A DNA stretch of 64,000 bases from Phaeocystidibacter marisrubri (GCF_008933165.1 NZ_WBVQ01000001.1:682001-746000); one strand, 5' to 3'; positions 51,299-59,965 are shown, numbered from the stretch's first letter. The notes: a model not told the origin generated them from the sequence alone. Program-made: numbers and translations.

Positions 51299-51337
51299 AT
51301 CGGGTGAAGGTCTGAGAACTCCTCACCCGATTTTTTT
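51299..51337 (+). terminator. intrinsic terminator after DUF6952
   Basis: CGGGTGAAGG pairs with CCTCACCCG (one bulged base), followed by a seven-T run. It lies 15 bp past the DUF6952 stop. Confidence 0.8.
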
Positions 51338-51348
51338 ATGGCAATCAG

Positions 51349-51389
51349 TTTGATGTTGTAACATTAATTACTATCTTTGTTGTAACATT
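51349..51389 (+). promoter_or_regulatory. yceI promoter with two direct repeats
   Basis: TTTG (51349-51352), exactly 19 bp, then TATCTTTG (51372-51379), a perfect match to the Bacteroidota consensus. The 10-bp word TTGTAACATT occurs twice, at 51356-51365 (inside the spacer) and 51380-51389 (just after the -7 box), 24 bp apart. This would place a regulator on one face of the helix across the promoter. Confidence 0.8.
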
Positions 51390-51440
51390 GGTTGAATGGT
51401 CAATGTAAAACCGAGCATTAACTCACAAATAAATAAAGCT

Positions 51441-51989
51441 ATGAGTACTCAAAAATGGGCACTAGACACCACTCACACTAACATTCAATTCAAGGCAAAG
51501 CACTTGATGATTACTACTGTTACTGGGAACTTTGGTTCAGTAGAGGGATCAGTAGAAATGGAAGGTGAAGATTTCACTACAGGTAAGTACACCTTTGCAG
51601 CAGATGTAGCAAGTGTAACTACGGGTTCACAAGATCGCGACAACCACTTGCGCAGTGATGATTTCTTCAATGCAGAAGAATATCCAAAATTGACTTTTGT
51701 GGGTAGCGAAGTTTCGAATGTGAAAGACAATGAGTTTGACTTAACAGGAGAGATGACCATACGCGACGTAACCAAGCCTGTAACCATCCGAATTGAAGTA
51801 GGGGGAACGGTTGTAGACCCATGGGGAAATACAAAGGCTGCCTTTTCATTTAAAGGTTCATTGAACCGCAAGGACTTCGGCTTGAAGTTCCACGTTGTCA
51901 ATGAAGCAGGTAATTTGCTAGTAAGCGATGAAATTAAGCTTGAAGGCGAAGTGCAGCTTGCAAAAGTGGCTGAAGAAGTGGAAGCTTAA
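51441..51989 (+). CDS. YceI-family lipocalin-like protein
   Basis: 182 residues from ATG at 51441; a start 15 codons upstream would lie in the leader and reads poorly. The YceI fold is seen as WALDTTHTNIQFKAKHLMIT, GNFGSVEGSVEM, DNHLRSDDFFNAEEYPKLTF and KAAFSFKGSLNRKDFGLKFH. The family binds isoprenoid or amphiphilic molecules in a barrel. It lacks a signal peptide, so it is cytosolic in this form. Confidence 0.94.
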   Translation: MSTQKWALDTTHTNIQFKAKHLMITTVTGNFGSVEGSVEMEGEDFTTGKYTFAADVASVTTGSQDRDNHLRSDDFFNAEEYPKLTFVGSEVSNVKDNEFDLTGEMTIRDVTKPVTIRIEVGGTVVDPWGNTKAAFSFKGSLNRKDFGLKFHVVNEAGNLLVSDEIKLEGEVQLAKVAEEVEA

Positions 51990-52018
51990 TCAGCAAGACT
52001 AAACACGTTAAGGGAAGA

Positions 52019-52044
52019 ACGGCTGCCAATAGGCAGCCGTTTTT
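52019..52044 (+). terminator. intrinsic terminator after yceI
   Basis: Stem ACGGCTGCC-AATA-GGCAGCCGT followed by five T's. The convergent thioesterase gene ends 9 bp beyond. Confidence 0.92.
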
Positions 52045-52052
52045 GTTTGATA

Positions 52053-52517
52053 TTACTTCGGACTCTTACTGGTGGCAATCCATTCAAAGTCATCAGCCTT
52101 GGGAAGCTTATCAAATGCTTCTTCAATCATTTTCGGAGGAAGAGTGAGTTTTCTCTTAACGGTGTCTATCCACGCACCATTCAAGGTGAGGATGGCTGCG
52201 ATGGTACCATCAGTCTTTACGAAGGTGTGACGAAATGCGAAGCGCTCAAAATCCCTAGATAGTCCGACAATTTCAACCTTAATGTCCACTTCATCTCCAA
52301 AGTGAAGTTCTCGCTTGAATTGACATTTTTCTTCAAATAGAACAGGACCTACTTTCTCTCTGGCAAATACAGCCATGGTGAGTCCAATGGCATTCAATAC
52401 TTCGGTTCTCTGTGCAGCACCAAAATCATAGTAAACAGAATGGCGCATGTGGAAATTCGGGTCGATGTCGCTCCATCGTATATCTAGACGCTTGGTCTGT
52501 GGAAAGTTATACTCCAT
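52053..52517 (-). CDS. acyl-CoA thioesterase (hotdog, 4HBT type)
   Basis: 154 residues from ATG at 52517. A TTG 16 codons upstream is possible but overlaps a candidate promoter (TTG-N20-TATCTTCA). The hotdog signature is LDIRWSDIDPNFHMRHSVYY with the catalytic Asp, then FEEKCQFKRELHFGDEVDI. It hydrolyses acyl- or 4-hydroxybenzoyl-CoA-type thioesters; specificity unknown. It is divergent from the lipoprotein esterase, 53 bp apart. Confidence 0.88.
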   Translation of the reverse strand: MEYNFPQTKRLDIRWSDIDPNFHMRHSVYYDFGAAQRTEVLNAIGLTMAVFAREKVGPVLFEEKCQFKRELHFGDEVDIKVEIVGLSRDFERFAFRHTFVKTDGTIAAILTLNGAWIDTVKRKLTLPPKMIEEAFDKLPKADDFEWIATSKSPK

Positions 52518-52570
52518 ATTATTGTACTTTACGGTGAAGATACTTTCCTCGATATTATTAGCCAAGCATA

Positions 52571-53722
52571 ATGAATAAACTCTGTATAAACTTTGGTCGA
52601 TTGTGGCTTTTCATGTTGATGGTAGGGGCGATGTCGTGCTCTAAATCTACCATTACCGTAGAAATTCAAGTTGAAGATACATCTGGTTTAAAGCCAGATT
52701 CGGTTTACATAGTAGGCAATACTCCAGAGCTAGGAAATTGGAATCCAGCCATTACCTTGATGGAGAAGGTTGACGATTACTATGTTTTTACTCTTGAAAT
52801 GAAGAAGGAGGAAAGCATTGAGTTCAAGTTCACTTTGGGAGATTGGGCAAAGGAAGGAATGATTGAAAACGGCGATGGCGGAAATATTGTGCTGTCTCCA
52901 AAAACGGATACGAGTGTGGTATTCAGTGTAAAGTCGTGGCATCGACCAGAGCCTACCTCTACAGCAGTTGGAAATGTATTTCAGTGGAATGTGGCTGATC
53001 CCAAGGGCGAATTGGCGCCGCGAAAGCTTCACATCTATCTACCCAAGAATTATGAAAGAGATAGCACCGCTACGTACCCTGTGCTGTACATGATGGATGG
53101 CCAGAATTTGTTTGATGAACGCTTTAGCACCTCGATGGGAGAGTGGGGCATTGATGAGTATTTAGAGTCGGATACAGCAAGTAAGGTAATAGTGGTGGGC
53201 GTTGAAAATTCAGTAAATAGAATGGAGGAGTACATGGATTATGTGAAAGGAAAGCCGTTCAGAGAATGGCTGGCCCATTTCATTTTTCCCAAAGTTGATT
53301 CAGCTTTCCGAACTGACACCAACCGAAGATTTGTTGGAGGATCATCTGCCGGTGGGGCTTTAGCCTACATGATGAGAAGGGAATATGGTAGGAGCGGACG
53401 TAATCGAGTGGATGGCGTCTTGTGCTTTTCTCCTGCGCTTTATGTGAATACAGAGGAAGATCAGTACAGCATCTTTTTGGCAGATGAATTAGAAAGTAGG
53501 CCTTACCCACGCGTACCCATTTACTTTGACATTGGAGGGAAAGGGGTTGACCGTATTTTATTGGAGGGAACGGAGATGCTGAAAAAGCATTACCCAGAGA
53601 ATAGTTCAGCGAGTCCGGTCTACAAGTATGTTGTAGACCTAAATGATGATCACAATGAAACCGCCTGGAGAAAACGATTTCCAGCCGCTCTAGAGTGGTT
53701 ATTAGCGAATGATAGAAACTGA
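52571..53722 (+). CDS. lipoprotein esterase with N-terminal CBM20-like domain
   Basis: 383 residues. Signal with lipobox LMVGAMSCSKST. Residues about 28-120 form a starch-binding-like (CBM20) module: DSVYIVGNTPELGNWNPAIT, FKFTLGDWAKEGMIENG. The rest is an alpha/beta-hydrolase of the esterase D/IroE type: VLYMMDGQNLFDERF, IVVGVENSVNRMEEYMDY and the nucleophile elbow FVGGSSAGGALAYMM (GxSxxG). The end LNDDHNETAWRKRF carries the catalytic His. It may cleave acyl or siderophore esters at the cell surface. Confidence 0.9.
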   Translation: MNKLCINFGRLWLFMLMVGAMSCSKSTITVEIQVEDTSGLKPDSVYIVGNTPELGNWNPAITLMEKVDDYYVFTLEMKKEESIEFKFTLGDWAKEGMIENGDGGNIVLSPKTDTSVVFSVKSWHRPEPTSTAVGNVFQWNVADPKGELAPRKLHIYLPKNYERDSTATYPVLYMMDGQNLFDERFSTSMGEWGIDEYLESDTASKVIVVGVENSVNRMEEYMDYVKGKPFREWLAHFIFPKVDSAFRTDTNRRFVGGSSAGGALAYMMRREYGRSGRNRVDGVLCFSPALYVNTEEDQYSIFLADELESRPYPRVPIYFDIGGKGVDRILLEGTEMLKKHYPENSSASPVYKYVVDLNDDHNETAWRKRFPAALEWLLANDRN

Positions 53723-53751
53723 AAAAGGCTCCGCTGTACTGGAGCCTTTTT
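53722..53751 (+). terminator. intrinsic terminator after the esterase gene
   Basis: AAAAAGGCTCC, 8-base loop, GGAGCCTTTTT. It begins directly at the stop codon. Confidence 0.92.
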
Positions 53752-53862
53752 CGCTATGAGAACATCACGTGTCGCGCTGTGATATTTGGTGTCTCATTTT
53801 CAACTATACCTATAACGCGACAAATTGGAATAGGGTGGGGTCGTGAGACCCATTTTTTCAAA

Positions 53863-54363
53863 TTATTTTAATGCGCTTACAGCTGCATCGTAGTTTGGTT
53901 CGTGAACAATGTCGTCAACAATCTCATTGTGAACAACTTGACCTTCTTTGTTGATGACAACAATTGAACGAGCCATTAAGCCGGCCAACGGACCATCTTG
54001 CATTTCAACACCGTAATTGGTCGTGAAGCTGTTGCTTCTAAAATCAGACGCACTGATAACGTTTTCAATTCCTTCGGCACCACAAAAGCGCTTGTGAGCA
54101 AATGGAAGATCTTTAGAAACACAAACTACTTTTGTGTCTTTTAAGTCAGCAGCCATTTTGTTGAAAGTGCGGACCGATGCAGCACAAACTCCTGTATCTA
54201 CACTTGGGAAGATGTTCAGAACCACATTGGTTCCTTTGAAGTCTGCCAAGCTACGGTTTTGCAAATCTGTGTCTGTGATAATGAAATCTGGTGCCGCAGA
54301 ACCTACTGATGGTAATTCTCCAGCCAGTTGAACTGGGGCTCCTTTAAAAGCAGTTGTACTCAT
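53863..54363 (-). CDS. tpx: thiol peroxidase (atypical 2-Cys peroxiredoxin)
   Basis: 166 residues, standard. The peroxidatic Cys is in FPSVDTGVCAASVRTFNKMA and the resolving Cys in HKRFCGAEGIENV, as in Tpx. GAPVQLAGELPSVGSAAPDF is the usual N-terminus. It reduces peroxides with thioredoxin. It precedes the patatin gene with 35 bp between, all on the minus strand, though they need not be an operon. Confidence 0.97.
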   Translation of the reverse strand: MSTTAFKGAPVQLAGELPSVGSAAPDFIITDTDLQNRSLADFKGTNVVLNIFPSVDTGVCAASVRTFNKMAADLKDTKVVCVSKDLPFAHKRFCGAEGIENVISASDFRSNSFTTNYGVEMQDGPLAGLMARSIVVINKEGQVVHNEIVDDIVHEPNYDAAVSALK

Positions 54364-54398
54364 ACTATTTCGTTTTATGGTATTAACAGGGTTGATAT

Positions 54399-55316
54399 TT
54401 ATTTGTTTTCGAATTGATCCAGTGCTTTGGCCGTTAATTGTCGACCTGTTTCGATCAGCTGTTTACCCATGTAAAAGTCAAATGTGCTCGCGCATTTTCT
54501 AGGAATCTTGACCAGAACATCTGGAGGGTTTTGCTTCATGGCTAAGGTAGCCACTTGGTCTTGCATCATCTCAAAAGACGCATTTAAAATTCCCAGATAA
54601 TTTTTCTTAATGTGACTCTTTTCTTCTCCCTCATCACCGTTACTGGCCCAAGGCCACCAGTCGCCAATTTTCTGTCGAATGGACTCCATGAATTTATTCT
54701 GCTCGATTTCGTTTTGATCTGCAGAAGATTTTTCGTGGACCACCTCTAGATCGATGAGCGCATTAAGGTCAACTGCCACCATGATGTCGTCTTCTATCCG
54801 AGAAACACGATTGACAGGCAAGGGGTTCACCACTCCACCATCTACCAATACTCGGTTGTTGTGCTGTACAGGGGTAAGGACGGAAGGAATGGCCACAGAA
54901 GCTCGAATGGCTTGCCAAAGGTCACCGGAATCATACACGACTTCTTCTTGATGCTCGAGGTCGACGGCAATGGCGCAAAACGGGATTTTTAAGTTTTCGA
55001 TTCTCTCCTCTCCAACAAATTGCTTCATTTCGTTAAACACGCGTTCACCTTTAATAAAGCCGTGAGAGGAAATGGTGAAGTCGATGAGTTGGAAGACCCG
55101 CCTTCTGTCCAAATTGAGTACCCACTCTTTGTATTCGTCCAAGTAGCCAGCGGCATAAACGCCACCAATCACGCTTCCAATACTGCTTCCCGCAATGGAG
55201 CTGATCGTATACCCTCTGCTTTCAAGTTCTTCAATCACTCCAATGTGGGCTAATCCACGAGCGCCTCCACTACCTAGAACGAGTGCTACTTGCTTTTTGT
55301 CATTGACGTCAGACAT
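54399..55316 (-). CDS. patatin-like phospholipase
   Basis: 305 residues from ATG at 55316 (MSDVNDKKQVALVLGSGGAR). The longer frame upstream overlaps galM's leader and lacks domain content. Oxyanion hole GSGGARGLAHIGVIEELESR, nucleophile elbow IAGSSIGSVIGGVYAAG (GxSxG) and the catalytic Asp in LVDGGVVNPLPVN. The Ser-Asp dyad hydrolyses lipids; this RssA/YlbK-like form lacks a signal peptide. Confidence 0.92.
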   Translation of the reverse strand: MSDVNDKKQVALVLGSGGARGLAHIGVIEELESRGYTISSIAGSSIGSVIGGVYAAGYLDEYKEWVLNLDRRRVFQLIDFTISSHGFIKGERVFNEMKQFVGEERIENLKIPFCAIAVDLEHQEEVVYDSGDLWQAIRASVAIPSVLTPVQHNNRVLVDGGVVNPLPVNRVSRIEDDIMVAVDLNALIDLEVVHEKSSADQNEIEQNKFMESIRQKIGDWWPWASNGDEGEEKSHIKKNYLGILNASFEMMQDQVATLAMKQNPPDVLVKIPRKCASTFDFYMGKQLIETGRQLTAKALDQFENK

Positions 55317-55412
55317 CTGAGAGATTTTTTTTTGTGAAGATAAAGATATGTGTGCATCGTTTTTATGGATTACGAAACTTTGGCAGTACCTTGGATATAA
55401 ATACCAAACAAA

Positions 55413-56411
55413 ATGAGTGTCAACGCTGTAGCGAAGCCGTTGGGAAGATCTAAAGCCGATCGGCAAATTAAGGTAGTCACTTTGACCCGCGAAAATGCAA
55501 CCGTTGAGTTGTGGTCCTACGGAGCGCGAATTCAATCCATTCAACTCGTGTCAGGAAGGAAGAAATGGGATATCGTTAAGTCACCTTCAGACCCGCGCTC
55601 AAAGCAATCGGTTGCGGGTGCTTCTATTGGACGAGTTGCGAATCGAATTAGAGGAGGTCAGTTTGAACTGAAAGGCAAGAAATATCAATTGGAACAGAAC
55701 GAAGGCGTGAATCACATTCACGGCGGATCCAATGGTTTGCAGTTCCAGAATTGGCAACTCGCAGAATTGCGTCCCGACCAAGCCATGGCACGTTTCTATT
55801 TGAATCAAACAGAAGATATAGATGGGTATCCGGGAAGAATGGAGGTTACCTGTACTTATTGGTTGTTGGATGATGGGCTGAGAGTAGAATACCGTGCACA
55901 GTCTTCACACGACACTCTGTTTGCTCCAACGTTACATACTTACTTCAATCTTTCAGGTGATCGCTCAGTAGCCAAGCATCAACTGCAAATTCACACTCCT
56001 TTTTTCCAATTGTTGGATGCGGATGGTTTGCCGAAAGGTCGACCAAAGTCGATGAAGGGGTGGAATGACCTCAGTAAGCCCACTGCTATTTCACGCATCA
56101 TGACAGGTCCCAGAAAGGATACCCTTGATATCTGTTTTATGAGTGATGGTTCTGGAAGAGATATGGAAAGATGTACCCTCACCGGTCCCAATGGTTTGGA
56201 GTTGAAAGTGAATAGTACCATGCCCTCTCTTCAGGTTTATACCAGTACCGACCTCAAACACGATGGGCTGCGTCCGATGAGTGGCATCGCACTAGAAGCT
56301 CAATATCCGCCCGATTCTGTGAATAGAATCTTGCTAAATCGCGTAGCTCTATGGGCTGGCGAAGCGAGGAGAGAAGTGATAGAGTACAAGTGGAAAACAA
56401 GTGACCACTGA
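55413..56411 (+). CDS. galM: aldose 1-epimerase
   Basis: 332 residues. The galactose mutarotase fold is seen as TVELWSYGARIQSIQL, GASIGRVANRIRGGQFELKG (substrate Arg), GVNHIHGGSNGLQFQNW, LFAPTLHTYFNLSGDRSV (catalytic His) and IALEAQYPPDSVN (catalytic Glu). It interconverts alpha and beta anomers of aldoses. No signal peptide, unlike many Bacteroidota homologues. Alone, with a terminator after it. Confidence 0.95.
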   Translation: MSVNAVAKPLGRSKADRQIKVVTLTRENATVELWSYGARIQSIQLVSGRKKWDIVKSPSDPRSKQSVAGASIGRVANRIRGGQFELKGKKYQLEQNEGVNHIHGGSNGLQFQNWQLAELRPDQAMARFYLNQTEDIDGYPGRMEVTCTYWLLDDGLRVEYRAQSSHDTLFAPTLHTYFNLSGDRSVAKHQLQIHTPFFQLLDADGLPKGRPKSMKGWNDLSKPTAISRIMTGPRKDTLDICFMSDGSGRDMERCTLTGPNGLELKVNSTMPSLQVYTSTDLKHDGLRPMSGIALEAQYPPDSVNRILLNRVALWAGEARREVIEYKWKTSDH

Positions 56412-56463
56412 GCATGGCGTATCAAGTTGGCCATGGTTCCTATCAGCAAGCAGCCCAATAAAA

Positions 56464-56489
56464 AAAGCCCCCCAACTCTGGAGGGCTTT
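56464..56489. terminator. bidirectional intrinsic terminator (galM / peroxiredoxin)
   Basis: AAAGCCCCCC pairs with GGAGGGCTTT (one mismatch, six-base loop). The A-run before it gives a U-tract for the minus-strand peroxiredoxin message. Confidence 0.88.
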
Positions 56490-56510
56490 CAATATGATAC
56501 GAGGTCAATT

Positions 56511-57140
56511 TTAGTTCTTGCTCAAGTAATCAGCAACACCTTCGTGTGTAGCGTTCATACCTTCTGAACCTTTGCTCCAGTTAGCTGGACAAACCTCACC
56601 TTTTTCTTCGTTGAATTGAAGTGCGTCAACCATGCGAATAGCCTCGTCAACGTTTCGACCCAATGGAAGGTCGTTCACAAGTTGGTGACGAACTACACCT
56701 TCTTTATCGATAAGGAACAAGCCGCGGTAAGCAACCAATTCGCCTTCTGCAGTAAGGTGATCGTTCTCGTCGAAGTACCAGTTACCAGCTAGTACGTCGT
56801 AGTTGTGTGAAATCGTCTTGTTGGTATCCGCAACAATTGGGTAAGTAATACCTTGAATACCACCTTGATCTTTAGTGAGTTGCAACCAACCCCAGTGAGA
56901 TTGCTCGGTGTCTGTAGAAACGGCAATCACTTCTACGTTACGGCTCTTGAACTCATCCAATTTAGCTTGGAATGCGTGCAATTCAGTAGGGCACACAAAG
57001 GTGAAGTCTTTTGGATAGAAGAAGAGGATCACGTACTTACCACGGAATTGTGAAAGTGAGAAATTCTCAACAATCTCTTCGCCGTTGATCACAGCAGCAG
57101 CTTGAAAATCTGGAGCCTGTTTTCCAACTAGAACAGCCAT
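56511..57140 (-). CDS. typical 2-Cys peroxiredoxin
   Basis: 209 residues, AhpC/Prx family. The peroxidatic Cys is in FFYPKDFTFVCPTELHAFQ and the resolving Cys in EEKGEVCPANWSKGSEGM. It reduces hydrogen peroxide and alkyl peroxides with a thioredoxin-like donor. Divergent from nothing close; its promoter matches the consensus well. Confidence 0.97.
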   Translation of the reverse strand: MAVLVGKQAPDFQAAAVINGEEIVENFSLSQFRGKYVILFFYPKDFTFVCPTELHAFQAKLDEFKSRNVEVIAVSTDTEQSHWGWLQLTKDQGGIQGITYPIVADTNKTISHNYDVLAGNWYFDENDHLTAEGELVAYRGLFLIDKEGVVRHQLVNDLPLGRNVDEAIRMVDALQFNEEKGEVCPANWSKGSEGMNATHEGVADYLSKN

Positions 57141-57182
57141 ATGTATTTGATTTAGAATTTATGATTTATCCGATTTGCAGTG

Positions 57183-57213
57183 CAAAGATAGAGTTCGAGT
57201 GGATGGATTCAAC
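57183..57213 (-). promoter_or_regulatory. promoter of the 2-Cys peroxiredoxin gene
   Basis: On the minus strand GTTG (57210-57213), 19 bp, then TATCTTTG (57183-57190). The message would have a leader of about 40 nt before the ATG at 57140. Confidence 0.78.
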
Positions 57214-57281
57214 CCTAGAACTATCATTTGTCTCTATAACTTCATAGTGATGGGTTATAGAGCAAAACGGAGGTGTTACAA

Positions 57282-57983
57282 TTAGTGCGTAATGGTGAGC
57301 CAGCCTAAAAGTGCGCCTAAAATGACCACAACCAATTTGCGAACATTGAACTTGTGATCTTTGCTCGATTCATAGAGAATGGTGGTACTCACGTGCAAGA
57401 AAATACCAATAACAAAGGCACTAATTTGTGTCGTCCATTCTTGAAGCACAGGTAAGACGCTTATGGTGAGTGAACCCAAGGGAGCCATCAAACTAAAAGC
57501 GAGAATAGAAAGCCATAGTCGAATGGGTGGAATAGACGCTTCTTTTAACAAGACGTACAATACAATAGCGACAGGGATTTTATGTAAAGCCACCGCAATT
57601 ACAAATCCTCTCAAAGAAACATCGTTCATGCCGAACGTAGGTAGACCTTCCATAAAGGCATGGATGAAAAGTCCAGCAAAGATTCCAATAGGAAGGATGC
57701 CCTTCATTACATCGCCAGAATGGGTATGACCATGTTCAACCCCTCTGCTCAAAAAGTCCATTAAGAATTGAGAGATAAAACCCGCCAACATGAGCAGCCC
57801 AGGCAAGTGACTGTGATTGTGTCCGTACAATTCCGGAATGAGATGCAAAACCGATACGGAGAATAAGAAAGAACCGCTGAAGGCAAGTAACATGGAGGTT
57901 CCTACCTTCACCTGCTTGCGAATTACTTTGGCAATAAGTACTCCCACCCAAACGGATAGAAAGAATATGATGGATGCGGTCAT
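57282..57983 (-). CDS. ZIP-family metal transporter
   Basis: 233 residues with about eight membrane helices. ZIP signatures: LFIHAFMEGLPTFG in helix 4 and ALHKIPVAIVLYVLLKEA in helix 5 form the metal site, and the loop HGHTHSG is His-rich. It imports zinc or another divalent metal into the cytosol. The promoter carries a perfect palindrome, so expression is probably controlled by a metal-responsive or other repressor (inference). Confidence 0.94.
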   Translation of the reverse strand: MTASIIFFLSVWVGVLIAKVIRKQVKVGTSMLLAFSGSFLFSVSVLHLIPELYGHNHSHLPGLLMLAGFISQFLMDFLSRGVEHGHTHSGDVMKGILPIGIFAGLFIHAFMEGLPTFGMNDVSLRGFVIAVALHKIPVAIVLYVLLKEASIPPIRLWLSILAFSLMAPLGSLTISVLPVLQEWTTQISAFVIGIFLHVSTTILYESSKDHKFNVRKLVVVILGALLGWLTITH

Positions 57984-58036
57984 GTTCGTGATAATAGCTT
58001 ATGCTGCATCATGGTCAATTATATGCAACAGGATTG

Positions 58037-58071
58037 CAAATGTACTGTAAAGAAACTTTACATTATCCAAA
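58037..58071 (-). promoter_or_regulatory. ZIP-gene promoter with palindromic operator in the spacer
   Basis: On the minus strand TTTG (58068-58071), a 23-bp spacer, then TACATTTG (58037-58044). The spacer contains the perfect palindrome TGTAAAG-AAA-CTTTACA (58046-58062), which a repressor could occupy. Confidence 0.72.
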
Positions 58072-58097
58072 TTGAAAGCATCACTTTACGGCTGGGT

Positions 58098-58868
58098 TTA
58101 AATCCACGGAGTGAAGAGCTTAACGATGGCAAAAAGGATCACCACTATGAGGAGGTAGCGTATGTAATCGTTGGCTTTCTTCATGTATAGGATGTACCGA
58201 GTTCCCACATATGCACCTCCAACCGCACCAATGGCAAGTGCAATTCCGGGGATCCATTCAATATCACCGCTCAACAAGAAAATAATGAATGCGGGAATGA
58301 TGAGTACAAAGGCCAAGATGAGTTTGATGATGTTGGCATCTTTTAAACTGTATTTCGCACTGAGGACCAATGCGGCCAACATCATGATGCCAATTCCCAT
58401 TTGAATGAATCCTCCATACAGACCAATTGCAAAGAGTAGCATCCAATTGAGAAGTGTTTTGCGATTTTTGGAACTATCGGTGGAGATCAACCATTTTTTG
58501 GGTTTGAGCAACAGTGTGAAAAGGAGAATAACCATGAAACTACCTATGATGTAGTTCATGATGGCCTCCGGAATATCAATGGCGACGTAAGCGCCGATCA
58601 GAGAGCCGAGTACCGTAGGGATGAAGTACCACGAGCTATCCTTTACCAAGAAATAAGTTCGTTTGCTGCGCTTTAATGAGAGAACCGAAGTGGTGGTTTG
58701 AAGTAAGACTCCCACTCGATTCGTGGCGTTGGCAATATTGGAATCTAAGCCCGTTGCCAAGAGCAGTGTGAGGGTGATAGCCGATCCATTTCCAGCCAGA
58801 GAATTAATGATACCCGCTGCAAATCCTCCCAAAATAAAAAGCAGCCAATCCCAAACATCTAGTTCCAT
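58098..58868 (-). CDS. TSUP (TauE/SafE) permease
   Basis: 256 residues with about eight hydrophobic segments. The conserved N-terminal block is FAAGIINSLAGNGSAITLTL and the second half starts GLYGGFIQMGIGIMMLAALV, the internal-repeat pattern of the family. Members export sulfite, sulfoacetate or other organosulfur anions. Substrate unknown. Confidence 0.93.
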   Translation of the reverse strand: MELDVWDWLLFILGGFAAGIINSLAGNGSAITLTLLLATGLDSNIANATNRVGVLLQTTTSVLSLKRSKRTYFLVKDSSWYFIPTVLGSLIGAYVAIDIPEAIMNYIIGSFMVILLFTLLLKPKKWLISTDSSKNRKTLLNWMLLFAIGLYGGFIQMGIGIMMLAALVLSAKYSLKDANIIKLILAFVLIIPAFIIFLLSGDIEWIPGIALAIGAVGGAYVGTRYILYMKKANDYIRYLLIVVILFAIVKLFTPWI

Positions 58869-58913
58869 GGTGCGAAGTTAGGGATTGACTGCCTATCGAC
58901 AGATAGAGTGCTA

Positions 58914-59192
58914 TCAGTGTCTCATCGGTTTTATTGATATTTCTTCTCGATGAATGGGTTTGAATTCAGCTCTGTGTATGGCTCGAAGGGCATTTGGATT
59001 CTCTGCTGATCTCACTTCTTTCAAGGAGGTTCGGAGCTCTCTTCCTGCTCGACTGTGCAGCGGATTGCCCTTAATTTCTTCACAAGTTTGAACGGTACGC
59101 GACGGTTGAACGGTGAGTTCTGTCGGTCGGCTTTGGGCGAGTGCAGCGGTGCTAATTAGCATGCTACACGCTAAAATCAATGTGTTCTTCAT
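58914..59192 (-). CDS. small exported protein of unknown function
   Basis: 92 residues from ATG at 59192, chosen because it opens a signal peptide (MKNTLILACSMLISTAALAQ). The mature part is short, basic and rich in Arg, Glu and Ser, with one cysteine (TVQTCEEIKGNP). Function unknown. Confidence 0.6.
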   Translation of the reverse strand: MKNTLILACSMLISTAALAQSRPTELTVQPSRTVQTCEEIKGNPLHSRAGRELRTSLKEVRSAENPNALRAIHRAEFKPIHREEISIKPMRH

Positions 59193-59245
59193 ATCAATAC
59201 TGTGTTGATTCAACTCGATGTATTCAAGATGTGTGCCACTCCAAT

Positions 59246-59833
59246 TTAAGGAAAGAGTCCAGTGCAATCTCTTAAATATGAATAGGACCTCCGATTCAAG
59301 GCAATGATGAAGAAGTTGAAATTCGATGGGGTATCTTCGCATTCAGGTAGGGTGATGCGAGCGGGTTTATCCCACCATTTTATGCCATTTCTCATGGCTT
59401 CATGTAATTGGGCAATCAACACATGTGCACTTTCTAAATCGGGAGTAAGTGAGGAATATTGAAGCGTGTCAACTTGAAAGGGATTGCTGTTGAGTGGATG
59501 ATGAAGGACTCGTATGACGTATTGGGATGTAAAGATGTCGAGTTCATGGAAAGGACAATTCACACATCCTCCGAGGTAGACTTCTCGCATTAGTAGTGTA
59601 TCACTCAATTCATGTGCATAGATGGAGTCTAGCAAGGGGGAGAGGACTTTTCTAGATTGGTACGAGTACTTTACATGCAATCTCAACTCTAGCTTTTCAG
59701 CGCGAGTATCGCTTTTGCAATTCTTTAATTCTGCCCTATAAATCAAGCGGTTCACATCTTTTTTTAAGTATGAGGTTCCACAACTTTGAAGCAGGAGTAA
59801 AGAGAAAAGGATGATGGAGAGATAGTTTCGCAT
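59246..59833 (-). CDS. lipoprotein of unknown function
   Basis: 195 residues from ATG at 59833. Lipobox in LFSLLLLQSCGTSYLK (Cys18). The mature part contains a CVNCPFHELD motif near residue 100 and ends RSYSYLRDCTGLFP, so several cysteines are available. No known family. It lies 54 bp from the small exported protein, in the same direction. Confidence 0.65.
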   Translation of the reverse strand: MRNYLSIILFSLLLLQSCGTSYLKKDVNRLIYRAELKNCKSDTRAEKLELRLHVKYSYQSRKVLSPLLDSIYAHELSDTLLMREVYLGGCVNCPFHELDIFTSQYVIRVLHHPLNSNPFQVDTLQYSSLTPDLESAHVLIAQLHEAMRNGIKWWDKPARITLPECEDTPSNFNFFIIALNRRSYSYLRDCTGLFP

Positions 59834-59930
59834 GAGAGGAGTTCCAACATGTAGCAAGATAGATAATGGGGTAACGGATTACGCTGTACTGTTCTTACTT
59901 TTTTCCATCTTTCTATCCATTATGAGAATC

Positions 59931-59961
59931 GTTGTAGTCCCATTCCCTAGGTGTATCTTTG
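59931..59961 (+). promoter_or_regulatory. promoter of the THUMP methyltransferase gene
   Basis: GTTG (59931-59934), 19 bp, then TATCTTTG (59954-59961). The ATG at 59966 is only 4 nt past the -7 box, so a leaderless message is expected. Confidence 0.75.
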
Positions 59962-59965
59962 CGCC

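Noticed and set aside
55317-55544. Extended N-terminus of the patatin-like protein
   Set aside because: The family start is at the GSGGARG domain shortly after 55316; the extension has no domain and overlaps galM's leader and 5' end.
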